IMG/VR virus record: IMGVR_UViG_3300036826_000588
Location: 1-64,000 of that record
Length of the DNA: 64,000 nucleotides
DNA from: a virus
Strand: one strand, 5' to 3'
Position 1 is the first letter of the stretch; each line of letters opens with the position of its first letter. The translations under genes and the position numbers were made by a program. Positions 1 to 8,035 of this stretch are shown here, one piece after another. The notes under the pieces are model-generated. The model made no database searches. It was not told the origin of the DNA and was given only the letters and a program-made list of their open reading frames with translations.

Positions 1-50
1 CGGCCGTGCCCGTAGCTGAGCAGCTCCCGCTGTTCTCGGAGGCAGGGTGA
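1..50 (+). CDS. C-terminal fragment of an upstream gene
   Basis: An open frame enters from the window edge and ends at TGA 48-50, sharing bases with the GTG start of the next gene at 47. Only about 15 residues are visible, ending in an EQLPLF-like tail. The function cannot be judged. The GTGA overlap matches the coupling used through the rest of this gene cluster. Confidence 0.55.
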   Translation, partial: AVPVAEQLPLFSEAG

Positions 51-598
51 GGGACCGCAGGCTGCGCGCCCCCGGACTCAGGCGCACCACCCCACTCAAG
101 GTGAATCGCGAGGCTGCGAAGCGCAGACGCTTCCAGCAGGGCGACAGCGACGAGGAGCTGACGCGGGGCCAGGTTTACGCGCTGGTCTTCTTCCGGGCCC
201 AGGGCTGCTGCGAGCTGTGCGGCTGCCGCTGGCGGCGGATGACCGGTGGCGCCGACCTCCACCCGCACCACGTGTGGAAGCGCGGTCACATCGCCGCCGT
301 CCCAGCGCGCTACTGCGACACCGAGGACAGCATCATCGGCGTCTGCGGAGACTGGCCCGAGGCCGGTTACCGCGGCTGCCACAGCAAGGTCCACGAGCCC
401 AAGACCAAGGCGGACTACGCGCTTGTCGGGCAGGCCGAAGGCATGGCGCTGGAGCGCTTCGCGCGCCGGCACCAACTGGAACGGGAGCTGACCGGGCTCC
501 TGGAGTGGCGTCCGCTCGACATCATGCGCGAGCTGGCGCGGATCGTGCAGGCGCGGAAGAGAACAGCCAATGAGCTGGAGGAGGAACAGTCAGCATGA
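47..598 (+). CDS. HNH endonuclease
   Basis: A 183-residue protein read from GTG 47, preceded by GGAGG. The centre carries CELCG, then HPHHVW, then an aspartate/asparagine-region segment and CHSKVH, which is the order of a zinc-bound HNH (beta-beta-alpha-metal) nuclease. The N-terminus is strongly basic, suggesting DNA contact. It overlaps the next gene by ATGA. Likely a phage DNA nuclease (packaging, recombination or free-standing homing type); the exact role is not determined. Confidence 0.75.
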   Translation: MRDRRLRAPGLRRTTPLKVNREAAKRRRFQQGDSDEELTRGQVYALVFFRAQGCCELCGCRWRRMTGGADLHPHHVWKRGHIAAVPARYCDTEDSIIGVCGDWPEAGYRGCHSKVHEPKTKADYALVGQAEGMALERFARRHQLERELTGLLEWRPLDIMRELARIVQARKRTANELEEEQSA

Positions 599-909
599 TC
601 GAGCAGGACGAAGGAGTGGTGGCCATGCGCCAGATGAGCGCGATCATGGCCGTCCCGGAGGGCTTCGTGGCCGACATCTCCGCCCTGGGGCCGTGCACGT
701 CCAGCGGGGACTCGGAGCGGGATGCGGCGACCGGGTGGCACCTCTTCAGCGCGCTGAGCGAGGAGCCCCTCGACGTCATCAGCGAGCGTCGCGGCGGACT
801 GGAGCAGGCGGCGGTCGCCCTGCTGATGCGGAACGACCCGGACGTCTACGAAGTCAAGCTGTGGCGCGGCATGGACTGCGTGTGGGCCGCCGTGAGGGAC
901 GCGGCATGA
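595..909 (+). CDS. hypothetical protein
   Basis: A 104-residue protein starting at ATG 595 inside the previous stop. No family is recognised. It has mixed alpha/beta composition, no signal peptide and no membrane segment. Coupled on both sides by 4-bp overlaps, so it is almost certainly translated as part of the cluster. Confidence 0.6.
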   Translation: MIEQDEGVVAMRQMSAIMAVPEGFVADISALGPCTSSGDSERDAATGWHLFSALSEEPLDVISERRGGLEQAAVALLMRNDPDVYEVKLWRGMDCVWAAVRDAA

Positions 910-1220
910 CGGTGGCCGAGGCCGTGGCGGCGCCGATCGACACCAGGCCCGAAACGTACGGCTTCGAGCTGCCGGAGGTGATCTCGGGCGACGAGATCGA
1001 GCGCCGGAAGGCTCTCCGCCACGAGCCGTTCAACGAGGAGCGCTGCTACGCGGCGGAGACGGAGCCGGTCGAGGAAGGGACCGATCCGGAGGAAGTGCCG
1101 CAGCACCTCGTCACCGAGGTGGTGTGCACGCGCTGCAACAGCCAGCAGCCGACCCCAACGCGCGATGAGCCGCGATGCCGCCGGTGCGGCGTATGGCTCC
1201 TGGCGAACGAGGGGCTGTGA
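906..1220 (+). CDS. small zinc-ribbon protein
   Basis: A 104-residue acidic protein with a C-terminal CTRCN...CRRCG pair of CxxC knuckles (about residues 77-97), typical of a treble-clef or zinc-ribbon module that binds nucleic acid or protein. ATG 906 overlaps the previous TGA. Partner unknown. Confidence 0.6.
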   Translation: MTVAEAVAAPIDTRPETYGFELPEVISGDEIERRKALRHEPFNEERCYAAETEPVEEGTDPEEVPQHLVTEVVCTRCNSQQPTPTRDEPRCRRCGVWLLANEGL

Positions 1221-1702
1221 TGGAGCGCGGCGCCGTTCTCCGTACGGCCATCACAGCCTACCTGGGCACCGACCATGACACGACCGCGTACGTGGACCAG
1301 GCCGTGATGGGCAACGTCATCGAGCACGCGCTGGCGGCGTTCAAGAAGAAGCGGCGCCTGTTCTCCTTCCAGACCTCCTCGGACGGCAACCACAGCGTCA
1401 CCTGCCTCAACTGCGGGCAGACCATGACCTGGCGGGGCTGCCAGCCGGAGCGGGTTTTCCAGCTCGCCGAGGCGCACGAGTGCGGCGACGTCGAAACGGT
1501 GGCCGAGATGGAGGATCGTCTGGAGTTCGAGGACGAGCCCACGAGGGCGCTGTGCTTCCGTCCGGGCGCGGTCAGCGGTCTCGATCGGATGGCGTTCGTC
1601 TCGCCGACGGAGCGGGTCCGGCCCGTGGAGCTGGCGACTGCGATCTCCTGCGGCCCCGTCACCGGCACGCCCTGCGCTTGCCGGCCGGCGGCCGCTGGCT
1701 GA
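1220..1702 (+). CDS. hypothetical protein with CxxC motif
   Basis: A 160-residue protein starting at ATG 1220, overlapping the previous TGA by one base (a GTG at 1217 is also in frame). A single CLNCG knuckle near residue 53 and later Cys/His residues could form a metal site. No family recognised. Confidence 0.55.
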   Translation: MERGAVLRTAITAYLGTDHDTTAYVDQAVMGNVIEHALAAFKKKRRLFSFQTSSDGNHSVTCLNCGQTMTWRGCQPERVFQLAEAHECGDVETVAEMEDRLEFEDEPTRALCFRPGAVSGLDRMAFVSPTERVRPVELATAISCGPVTGTPCACRPAAAG

Positions 1703-1745
1703 GGAGGGGCTGGAGCTGAGCCAGCCGTTCCCGGATCTGCGCGCG

Positions 1746-2057
1746 GTGCGACGCCGCGCCGCCGAGCTGATCGAGCGCGAGGGGCACGTCCAGGTGGACG
1801 ACTGCCCGGGCCCGCACGGCGGCCGGAAGCGGTGCTCCACCAATGGTCCGCGGTGCGCGTCATGCGGCGTGCAGGATGCGCTGCGCGAGATGGGCTACGA
1901 GCCCAGCCTCATCACCGCGGACGCCGCGGAGGCAATCGCGCAGCAGCTCGCTCGGGAACTCGGGCGTGACTGGTTCCCCTACGGGGACACGCTGTACCAC
2001 TGGAGCGACTGGAACACGCAGGCCGATGTCGTCGACGGCCTGAGAGGAGACACATGA
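1746..2057 (+). CDS. hypothetical protein, possible CTG start upstream
   Basis: A 103-residue protein with CASCG and scattered Cys/His near its middle. GTG 1746 is the first conventional start, but it leaves a 43-nt gap in a cluster whose genes otherwise overlap. A strong GAGGAGG ribosome site at 1701-1707 sits 8 nt before an in-frame CTG at 1716, so initiation at CTG is plausible. Function unknown. Confidence 0.55.
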   Translation: MRRRAAELIEREGHVQVDDCPGPHGGRKRCSTNGPRCASCGVQDALREMGYEPSLITADAAEAIAQQLARELGRDWFPYGDTLYHWSDWNTQADVVDGLRGDT

Positions 2058-2614
2058 GCAGGTTCGTAGAAGGCGACGGTGAGGAGCAGTTCAACAACCA
2101 GTGGCTGCTGTTCGAGGCCAATGTTCGACGAGCACTGAAGGGGAAGCGCGGTCGGCGTGCACTGGGCATGATGCGGGAGGCACTGCTACACCTCCCCGAA
2201 CCACGGCTCATTGCCAACGCTCTGTGCACGATGAACCCGGAGAAGCGCCGCCCGGTGGCGGCCGAGAACGGCTCGGAGTTCGAGCGCGAGATGGCCAAGC
2301 TGGAGCAGGAGAGCTTCGATCGGCTCCTTGTTCAGGGACCAGGCGTCTGTGCCGTGGGCGCCTACGTGTGGTGGCAGAAGGTGAAGGGCGGCATGGATCC
2401 GCAAGCGGCGTTCGACTCCCTGGACACGCTGGCCGACTACGACGACAGCGTCGACCCCATGGAAGACACGATCGACTACGGCAAGGAGGCCGGTCTCGCC
2501 GGTCCGCTCGCATACGAACTGTTCTCCCGCAACGACGAGCACTACGATCACATGACGCCGGAACAGCGCCACGCGGCCTTCCTGAAGTGGATCGACCAGG
2601 AGCTGGCGGCGTGA
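2054..2614 (+). CDS. hypothetical protein
   Basis: A 186-residue, mostly helical, acidic protein that starts at ATG 2054 inside the previous stop. No membrane segments, signal peptide or metal motif. No family recognised. Confidence 0.6.
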   Translation: MSRFVEGDGEEQFNNQWLLFEANVRRALKGKRGRRALGMMREALLHLPEPRLIANALCTMNPEKRRPVAAENGSEFEREMAKLEQESFDRLLVQGPGVCAVGAYVWWQKVKGGMDPQAAFDSLDTLADYDDSVDPMEDTIDYGKEAGLAGPLAYELFSRNDEHYDHMTPEQRHAAFLKWIDQELAA

Positions 2615-2838
2615 CGGCGGTGGCGTGGCGCCTCACCCAAGGCACGGAGCTGTCGCAGAGGATCGACGAGTGCTGCCACCGCTGGCAGCGGCGGCCCGAT
2701 GGCACCGTGCGCTGTACGGTGCGCAAGGGCTGCAACGCAACGCTCTCCGGCGCGCTGGCCGCGGATCCGCCGCGGCGCGGCATGGACTGGAGCCAGGCCG
2801 TCCTGGTCGGTCCGATGGAGAACAAGGACAAGCGATGA
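2611..2838 (+). CDS. hypothetical protein, Cys-containing
   Basis: A 75-residue protein starting at GTG 2611 (GTGA overlap). It contains CC, C and C residues spaced over about 30 positions, which may bind metal. Function unknown. Confidence 0.5.
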   Translation: MTAVAWRLTQGTELSQRIDECCHRWQRRPDGTVRCTVRKGCNATLSGALAADPPRRGMDWSQAVLVGPMENKDKR

Positions 2839-3101
2839 GCCGGTTCGTCCCACACCCGATGGACACATGGGCCGCGGAGCACGGCGCGGCACTCCTCTAC
2901 CCAGACGGCCAGGAGGTGCGTGAGGGCGACGTCGTTGACTTCGGCGAGAGAAAGGACGGAGAGGTCTTCTACGGTACGGTGCTGCGCTGTTCGATCGCGA
3001 CTGCCGAGGCGGTCGTAGCCATCAGCGGATCGCGACGCTACCCCGTGAGCAAGTTGACACTGGCAGGACGGAAGGACGAGGAGGTCACACCCACGACATG
3101 A
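2835..3101 (+). CDS. hypothetical protein
   Basis: An 88-residue protein starting at ATG 2835 inside the previous stop. Its sequence suggests a small beta-barrel (alternating hydrophobic strands around VREGDVVDFGE and VFYGTVLR), reminiscent of short SH3-like folds, but no family is assigned. Confidence 0.55.
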   Translation: MSRFVPHPMDTWAAEHGAALLYPDGQEVREGDVVDFGERKDGEVFYGTVLRCSIATAEAVVAISGSRRYPVSKLTLAGRKDEEVTPTT

Positions 3102-3520
3102 ACCGCAAACCCAACTCGTGCCCGGCGTATCACCCGGAGTACGAGCGGCAGTGCGAGCGGCCCAACGATGGACACACCGATCACTACTTCACGACCTCCG
3201 TGGAGTGGACGTGCTGTTCGCTATGTCGCGGAGAGATGGCGCCGGTCTACGACCGGCCCGGCCACTACGCTGGTCGTGACGAGATCAAGCACGCGGTGTG
3301 GTGCTCGACGCTTCCAATGACACACGAGCGGGCGGTGGCGCTGACGCAGTGCCGATGCCCAGCAGGCCAAGCGGCGCGTGGAGAGACGTACGTTCACATG
3401 GAGTGCGCGCATCACGGCGCGCTCTTGTCGCTGCCTGGAGAGACGGGGGGCGAACTCGTGGAGGAGGCGGAGCGCTGGCTAGCGGACGAGCTCCGGCACA
3501 GTCTGGTGGTGCTCTCGTGA
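3098..3520 (+). CDS. Cys/His-rich hypothetical protein
   Basis: A 140-residue protein with about a dozen Cys and His residues, including CCSLCRG and CRCPAG, so probably zinc-binding. ATG 3098 overlaps the upstream stop. Function unknown. Confidence 0.6.
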   Translation: MNRKPNSCPAYHPEYERQCERPNDGHTDHYFTTSVEWTCCSLCRGEMAPVYDRPGHYAGRDEIKHAVWCSTLPMTHERAVALTQCRCPAGQAARGETYVHMECAHHGALLSLPGETGGELVEEAERWLADELRHSLVVLS

Positions 3521-3792
3521 AGGCGCCGGATCGCGTGCTGCTGGAGCGCATCAGCCGGAAGTGGCAGACCGCCGAGCTGGGGATCTCCTCAGCGGAGGTC
3601 GGTGACGTCATGCGGGAGCTGCCGGCGGTCATCGAGGCGCTCTACGCACTGGACCACGCCCCCGAGGACCGCGAGCTGGGCCAGCTCGTCCGGGAGCGCC
3701 GCCTGGTCGGCTGGGAGGTCCAGTTCGTCAGGGACAGCGTCGTGGATCCCCTGACGCCGTCGGAGGAGGGCGATGGCACCGCGCAAGCCTGA
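3517..3792 (+). CDS. hypothetical protein
   Basis: A 91-residue, largely helical acidic protein starting at GTG 3517 (GTGA overlap). Its last 20 nt overlap the next gene in another frame. No family recognised. Confidence 0.55.
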   Translation: MKAPDRVLLERISRKWQTAELGISSAEVGDVMRELPAVIEALYALDHAPEDRELGQLVRERRLVGWEVQFVRDSVVDPLTPSEEGDGTAQA

Positions 3793-4030
3793 AGGACCGG
3801 AGACGGTGTGGGCGACTGTCGACGACGGTTCGCGGTGGCCCACACCGTGCGACGGGATGGACGACCTGGAGCGGCGCCTGCGATACGGCGGCACGGACTC
3901 GGACGATCGCTGGAATGCGGCCTCGATCATCGCCGCCTACCGCGAGATAATCCAGGCGCCGCGGACCAAGCGCGAGATGGTGGTGCGCTCTCTCAGGCGG
4001 GCCGTAGTCGCGCTGAGGCCGGCGGCCTGA
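3773..4030 (+). CDS. hypothetical protein
   Basis: An 85-residue protein starting at ATG 3773 within the preceding gene. The C-terminal half is basic and helical. No family recognised. Its TGA shares one base with the next ATG. Confidence 0.55.
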   Translation: MAPRKPEGPETVWATVDDGSRWPTPCDGMDDLERRLRYGGTDSDDRWNAASIIAAYREIIQAPRTKREMVVRSLRRAVVALRPAA

Positions 4031-4359
4031 TGGCCGAGGAGCGCGCCTACCCCTTCCACTGCGGTAGCCAGTACGGCGACTGGGTCGCCAGAAACTGCAC
4101 CGGCTGCCGGCTGTTCGATGCCGAAGAGTTCAAGGGCCGCTGTGACATCGACGGCGCCCTGGGAGACGCTCTCGCGGACGACGGCTCGGTTTCGACGGAA
4201 ATCGGGCGCCGGATGGGGCTGCCTGGAAACGAGCTGGCCTACACGTGGGACTGTCCGGAGCGTCAGCCGGGCTGCTATCGGTGCCGGCCCGGCGAGTTCA
4301 GCCCGGAGGACGGTCCGTGCACGGCCTGCGCGAAGGTGGCGGCGGGAGTGCCGAGATGA
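4030..4359 (+). CDS. Cys-rich hypothetical protein
   Basis: A 109-residue protein with nine cysteines in CTGC, CD, CPE, CYRC and CTAC contexts, consistent with one or two zinc-binding modules. ATG 4030 overlaps the previous TGA. Function unknown. Confidence 0.6.
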   Translation: MAEERAYPFHCGSQYGDWVARNCTGCRLFDAEEFKGRCDIDGALGDALADDGSVSTEIGRRMGLPGNELAYTWDCPERQPGCYRCRPGEFSPEDGPCTACAKVAAGVPR

Positions 4360-4683
4360 TCCGCATCATCATCGAGCACGACCCACCTGCCGAGGACTAC
4401 GAGACGCACGCGACGTACGTCCTGCTGCACGGCGACCCGGAGAGCGGGCGGCCGCCCGGAAGTGCAGCTCGATCCAGGCCGAGTGCAACGACGCTACCCG
4501 CCGAGGGACCGATCCGCCTGGGGCGGCTGGGATGGTCAGGGGGAACCGCTCGACCCGGCGCACGACATCCCAGGAAAGACGTGGGCACCAAAGGAGTTCC
4601 TGACCTCGGAGGGCGAGCTTCTGGCGGCGATCCGGGAAGCGATCGAGCAGGACAATGCCCTGCACGAGGGCGGCCGCGCGTGA
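4356..4683 (+). CDS. hypothetical protein split by a frameshift
   Basis: The start (ATG 4356, overlapping the previous TGA) and the end (TGA 4681-4683, overlapping the next GTG) both fit the cluster, but they lie in different frames. Protein-like sequence runs in the first frame to about ESG, then continues in the +1 frame from about RPEVQLDPG. A one-base skip near 4445-4460, in GC-rich sequence, would join them into a protein of about 109 residues. It may be a true mutation, a sequencing error or a programmed shift. The second-frame part alone could start at GTG 4462. Function unknown. Confidence 0.5.
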
Positions 4684-5102
4684 CGCTCGGCGCCTGCGAG
4701 AACCCCGCGTGCCGAGTCGTCACGGACAATCTCTTCGACGTGCGCGACGTCCGTGACCCGCTCGGCACCGTCCGGCGGCTGTGCGGGGCCTGTACGGCCG
4801 AGCGGATGCGGCGCGACCGGGCCGTGGCGCTGGGGCCGTGCCCGCACTGCGGCGATGTCTACCGGGACTGCTTGTGCTGGTACGACCATGAGCCGACGGA
4901 GCTGTGCGGTACCTGCGGCCAGCGGGCCTGGTTCATGTACGACGGCTGGTGCTGCCGCAACTGCGATCCCAACGGACCCTGGTTGCCTGGCTTTGGGCCG
5001 GATGATGACGGTAGTCATCGCGATCCGCTGATGACCGCGCGGGTGCAGGCGCTGGCCGGCGCGGCGCTGGGCGTTCCGGCGGATGACGTGGTGCTGGCTT
5101 GA
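4680..5102 (+). CDS. multi-zinc-ribbon protein
   Basis: A 140-residue protein starting at GTG 4680 with a chain of CxxC knuckles (CENPAC, CGAC, CPHCG, CLC, CGTCG, CCRNC). This is the look of several zinc ribbons in tandem, usually nucleic-acid or protein adaptors. Function unknown. Confidence 0.6.
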   Translation: MTLGACENPACRVVTDNLFDVRDVRDPLGTVRRLCGACTAERMRRDRAVALGPCPHCGDVYRDCLCWYDHEPTELCGTCGQRAWFMYDGWCCRNCDPNGPWLPGFGPDDDGSHRDPLMTARVQALAGAALGVPADDVVLA

Positions 5103-5446
5103 GCCAGGACTTCGAGGTGCTCAAGCGCTTGGCGAAGGCCGTCGATGAGCTGGAGCCATCAGCGCTTGCCGGTGAGATCGACGCCGAGCGGTGGGTGCGG
5201 GCGCAGAACGACTTGGCCAGGGAGCTGTACCGACAGCGGATGGAGATCATCGCCGCCCTGGAGCTGCCTTCCGAGGTGGTTGCCCTGCGAGAGCTGGTCG
5301 CGGCCTTGTGGCTCGATCTCCGCCGTCACGCCGAGGCGCAGCTCACCACCGAACAGAAGGAACTTCTGTACGACACGGTGGAGCAGGAGGCGAAGCGGCG
5401 CGGCGACTTCGCCGGGCCTCTGGAGCGGTGGTGGCGCGCGCAGTGA
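5099..5446 (+). CDS. hypothetical helical protein
   Basis: A 115-residue, almost wholly helical protein starting at TTG 5099, which overlaps the previous TGA. Possible coiled coil across residues 30-95. No family recognised. Confidence 0.55.
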   Translation: MSQDFEVLKRLAKAVDELEPSALAGEIDAERWVRAQNDLARELYRQRMEIIAALELPSEVVALRELVAALWLDLRRHAEAQLTTEQKELLYDTVEQEAKRRGDFAGPLERWWRAQ

Positions 5447-5482
5447 CCAGGGCAACGCGCTCGCGCGTCGAGTGTCCAAGCC

Positions 5483-5686
5483 ATGTCCGACGCCGAACGT
5501 CCGTTCACCGTCCGTCGTCCCTATCGCTGCACCGCATGCGGCCGCCAGTGGTGTGTCTTCGCCCTGCTGGGTGCGGTCGTCCACCAGGACGAGTGCGTGT
5601 TCTGCGGCCTGCGCCGCGTCCGTGCCGGCGCCGTCAAGGTGCTGTTGCCCGATGGCAGCGAGGTGTTCTCCCTCTTGGTTGGCTGA
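5483..5686 (+). CDS. small zinc-ribbon protein
   Basis: A 67-residue protein with CTACG and CVFCG knuckles about 25 residues apart, a minimal four-cysteine zinc ribbon. ATG 5483 has only a weak ribosome site. Function unknown. Confidence 0.55.
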   Translation: MSDAERPFTVRRPYRCTACGRQWCVFALLGAVVHQDECVFCGLRRVRAGAVKVLLPDGSEVFSLLVG

Positions 5687-5689
5687 GTC

Positions 5690-6088
5690 ATGGCTGAGCT
5701 GAGCGTCGAGGCCAGTCGCAAGCTGCTGGCGCGCGCGAACGCGCGGAGCTGGCGTGCCCTGGAGGAAGCCGTGGAGGATCTCCTGAGCCTCCATGGCTGG
5801 CGTTGGATGCATATCCGGCCGGCGCTCCGGAAGGACGGGCGCTACCGGACGGCTACCACGGGCCACGAGGGCTACTTCGACTACACGGCTATGCGCGGCG
5901 GCCGGGTGCTGTTCCTGGAGGTCAAGGACGGCAGGGGCGAGCTGAGCGTGGAGGAGCGCTGCTGGTCGATCGAGGCCGAAGAGGCGCACCGACTCGCCCC
6001 CAGCGTTCAGTATCTGGTCGTGCGTCGGGCGGACGTCGAGTCAGGTCGGCTCGAAGAGGTGCTGCGGCGGCCGGCGGTGGCCGCATGA
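5690..6088 (+). CDS. VRR-NUC-like PD-(D/E)XK nuclease
   Basis: A 132-residue protein. Residues 60-90 contain GHEGYFDY followed by a beta strand and LFLEVKDG, matching the Asp...Glu-X-Lys core of PD-(D/E)XK enzymes in the small VRR-NUC layout common in phages. The length fits a stand-alone VRR-NUC protein. Probably a DNA nuclease used in replication or repair. It overlaps the following HNH gene by ATGA. Confidence 0.65.
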   Translation: MAELSVEASRKLLARANARSWRALEEAVEDLLSLHGWRWMHIRPALRKDGRYRTATTGHEGYFDYTAMRGGRVLFLEVKDGRGELSVEERCWSIEAEEAHRLAPSVQYLVVRRADVESGRLEEVLRRPAVAA

Positions 6089-6648
6089 GCACCGACCGGA
6101 TCGGTCCGAAGGCGCCGCGCGCGGCCTACGTCACGCTCGACGACGGCCTCACCTACCCCTGTTGCCGTGGCTGTAGCGCTCCGATCCGACGCAAGGACGG
6201 AGCGCCGGCTCGCGGCCGCACATGGTGCAGCACCAAGGACGAAGACGGGCTGAGCTGCGCGGACAAGTATCTGGCCGGACGCAGCTCGCGCGGCCTACGC
6301 CGCGTCACCTTCCAAGGCGACCACGGCCGCTGCGCAGAGTGCGGTCGCGAGTGCTGCGAGGCCGTGACGCGAGATCAGGCCATGGTCCGGGTGCTACGAG
6401 GGGTCGCGCGGTGGTACGTCCGTCGGGGCTATTGGCGCCATGGGACCCTCTTCTTTCGCGAGGTGTTCGCCTGGCAGGCCGATCACATTGTCTCCCTGGA
6501 GGAAGGCGGCAGCCGCGAGATGAGCAACGTGCAGACGCTCTGCGAGCCCTGCCACATCCGGAAGACGATCGAGCATGCGCGTCGCCGAGCGATGCGACGA
6601 AGACAGGAGCGCATCGCCGCGACCGGCCAGCTCGCCCTTGACTTGTAA
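6085..6648 (+). CDS. HNH endonuclease with zinc knuckles
   Basis: A 187-residue protein. The C-terminal third has WQADHIVSLEEGG...SNVQTLCEPCH, the classical HNH motif, preceded by CRGC and CAECG knuckles. Its last codons contain the -35 element of the next promoter. A second phage HNH nuclease, adjacent to the VRR-NUC-like gene. Confidence 0.8.
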   Translation: MSTDRIGPKAPRAAYVTLDDGLTYPCCRGCSAPIRRKDGAPARGRTWCSTKDEDGLSCADKYLAGRSSRGLRRVTFQGDHGRCAECGRECCEAVTRDQAMVRVLRGVARWYVRRGYWRHGTLFFREVFAWQADHIVSLEEGGSREMSNVQTLCEPCHIRKTIEHARRRAMRRRQERIAATGQLALDL

Positions 6649-6666
6649 CAGCAGTACCGTTACTAT
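6638..6666 (+). promoter_or_regulatory. leaderless promoter
   Basis: -35 TTGACT (6638-6643), 17-nt spacer, -10 TACTAT (6661-6666). The GTG start follows after exactly 6 nt, so the transcript should begin at or next to the start codon. Same geometry as the promoter array at 19-26 kb. Confidence 0.7.
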
Positions 6667-6672
6667 AGCGGC

Positions 6673-6867
6673 GTGAACGACGCCACCAACTCAACCACAA
6701 GCAATTCCACCTGGCTTGGTTTCATGCTGGCGCATGGACCGACGCTCGCGCAACAGGAACGTGCGTTGAGGGCGGTCGGTCTGGATCCGGATCCAGCGGC
6801 ATGGTCCGACGACGACCTGGAAGTCGCTGCACGCGTGCTCAGCGAGCAGGCTGGTCGCACTTCATGA
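6673..6867 (+). CDS. small protein from a leaderless transcript
   Basis: A 64-residue protein starting at GTG 6673 with AAC as codon 2, directly after a strong -10 element and without a ribosome site. Thr/Asn/Ser-rich at the N-terminus and acidic later. Function unknown. It overlaps the next ATG by ATGA, so it may also serve to couple translation of the membrane protein. Confidence 0.6.
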   Translation: MNDATNSTTSNSTWLGFMLAHGPTLAQQERALRAVGLDPDPAAWSDDDLEVAARVLSEQAGRTS

Positions 6868-7532
6868 TGGGGAAGCAGCACGTCCTGGTCGGTGCCGGGA
6901 TGGGTGCTGGTGTGGTCACGCTTGACCATGGGTACTGGGTGTTCGTGCGAGCGCTGGCGGCGGTGCGACCGTTTGAGGTGCTCAACGCGCCTCATGGGTT
7001 GGTGTCGGCGGTGCCGAACCTGGCGCCGTCCGAGCTGCTGACAGCCACTCTCCCGCTGTGGTTCTGCACGTTTCTGGGTGTGCCGCTGGCGTACGCAGTG
7101 GGGATCGTCTTCTCTGCTGGTCTGGCGCTACTGCCCGACATCGACAGTCACACCACCACGTTCGGCCAGTTCATGCCTGACTGGATCCGGTGGCTGTTCG
7201 ATATGGAGCACCGCGGCTGGACGCACTGGTGGGGCACGGGTCTGTTGTTCGCCGGCCTGGAGAGCCTGATAATGGGCGGTTCTCCAATGCACGACCTGTT
7301 CGTGCACCTGGCGCTCGGCGGCTACATGGTCGGGCACCTGTTGTGTGACCTCGTAACGACCGAGGGCCTGCCGCTCGATCCCCTCCACCGGCACGTGGTG
7401 CGGCTGCCGATCGGCTTCGATGCCGATAGCCCCGTGGCGCCCTGGGTGGCGTGGGGCATGGTCGTGCTGATCCTGCTGTGGAGCACCGGCCTCTGGCGCG
7501 CCGCGCTCGCGATGCATGGTCAGTCGTTGTGA
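6864..7532 (+). CDS. YdjM/DUF457-type membrane metal-dependent hydrolase
   Basis: A 222-residue membrane protein with about four hydrophobic segments. It has LLPDIDS, HRGWTHWWG and GYMVGHLLCDLVTTEGLPL, which match the conserved His/Asp sites of the YdjM (LexA-regulated, DUF457) inner-membrane hydrolase family. The family's substrate is not firmly known. Coupled to the leaderless small gene upstream. Confidence 0.75.
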   Translation: MMGKQHVLVGAGMGAGVVTLDHGYWVFVRALAAVRPFEVLNAPHGLVSAVPNLAPSELLTATLPLWFCTFLGVPLAYAVGIVFSAGLALLPDIDSHTTTFGQFMPDWIRWLFDMEHRGWTHWWGTGLLFAGLESLIMGGSPMHDLFVHLALGGYMVGHLLCDLVTTEGLPLDPLHRHVVRLPIGFDADSPVAPWVAWGMVVLILLWSTGLWRAALAMHGQSL

Positions 7533-7674
7533 CCCGAGAGAGGTGCATGGTCGTTCTCCAGTGGAGACGGCCGCGGGGACCTCTCGGCTACAGTCTCCCG
7601 GGCGGCGCGGCCGCTCGGCATGGAAAGGCGTGGAGTCCAGCCGCTCTCGGCTGGTAGGAGGTGAACGAAGAAGT

Positions 7675-8019
7675 ATGTGGGACGGAGTGAAGGTGGCGCT
7701 GGTCATCGCGGCCTGTGTCGTCGGAGTGGCGGTGCTGGCCGCTGGAGTCGACATCGGCTGGACGAAGGTGGTCGAGCCGGTTCTGATCAGCGGGCACGCG
7801 CAGAACCAGGCGCACAGCTACAACGCGGTGAGGGCGGCGAACCTCCAGTCGGAGAACGCCATCGCCCAGTACCAGGGCGACAGCGCCGCCGGGGACGTGG
7901 GCCATATGGAGACCGATCGCACGATGGCGTGCAACGCCGCGAACCAGATCAATCCCGGCGAGCGGTACGCCGATGTCCAGCAGTTCTACCTGGCTCACTG
8001 CGGGCCGGGTCAGCAGTAG
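7675..8019 (+). CDS. membrane-anchored small protein
   Basis: A 114-residue protein with one N-terminal transmembrane helix (about residues 8-25) followed by a polar domain with two cysteines. GGAGGTGA precedes ATG 7675 by about 10 nt. The 140-nt gap upstream contains the hairpin CCAGCCG/CGGCTGG just before the ribosome site. Function unknown; possibly acts with the lipoprotein downstream. Confidence 0.6.
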   Translation: MWDGVKVALVIAACVVGVAVLAAGVDIGWTKVVEPVLISGHAQNQAHSYNAVRAANLQSENAIAQYQGDSAAGDVGHMETDRTMACNAANQINPGERYADVQQFYLAHCGPGQQ

Positions 8020-8035
8020 CAGAGAGGAGGTGTCC

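Noticed and set aside
415-779. Several overlapping ORFs opposite or out of frame with the left-arm genes
   Set aside because: They break the chain of 4-bp overlaps and have shadow-like composition (Arg/Ala/Pro-rich).
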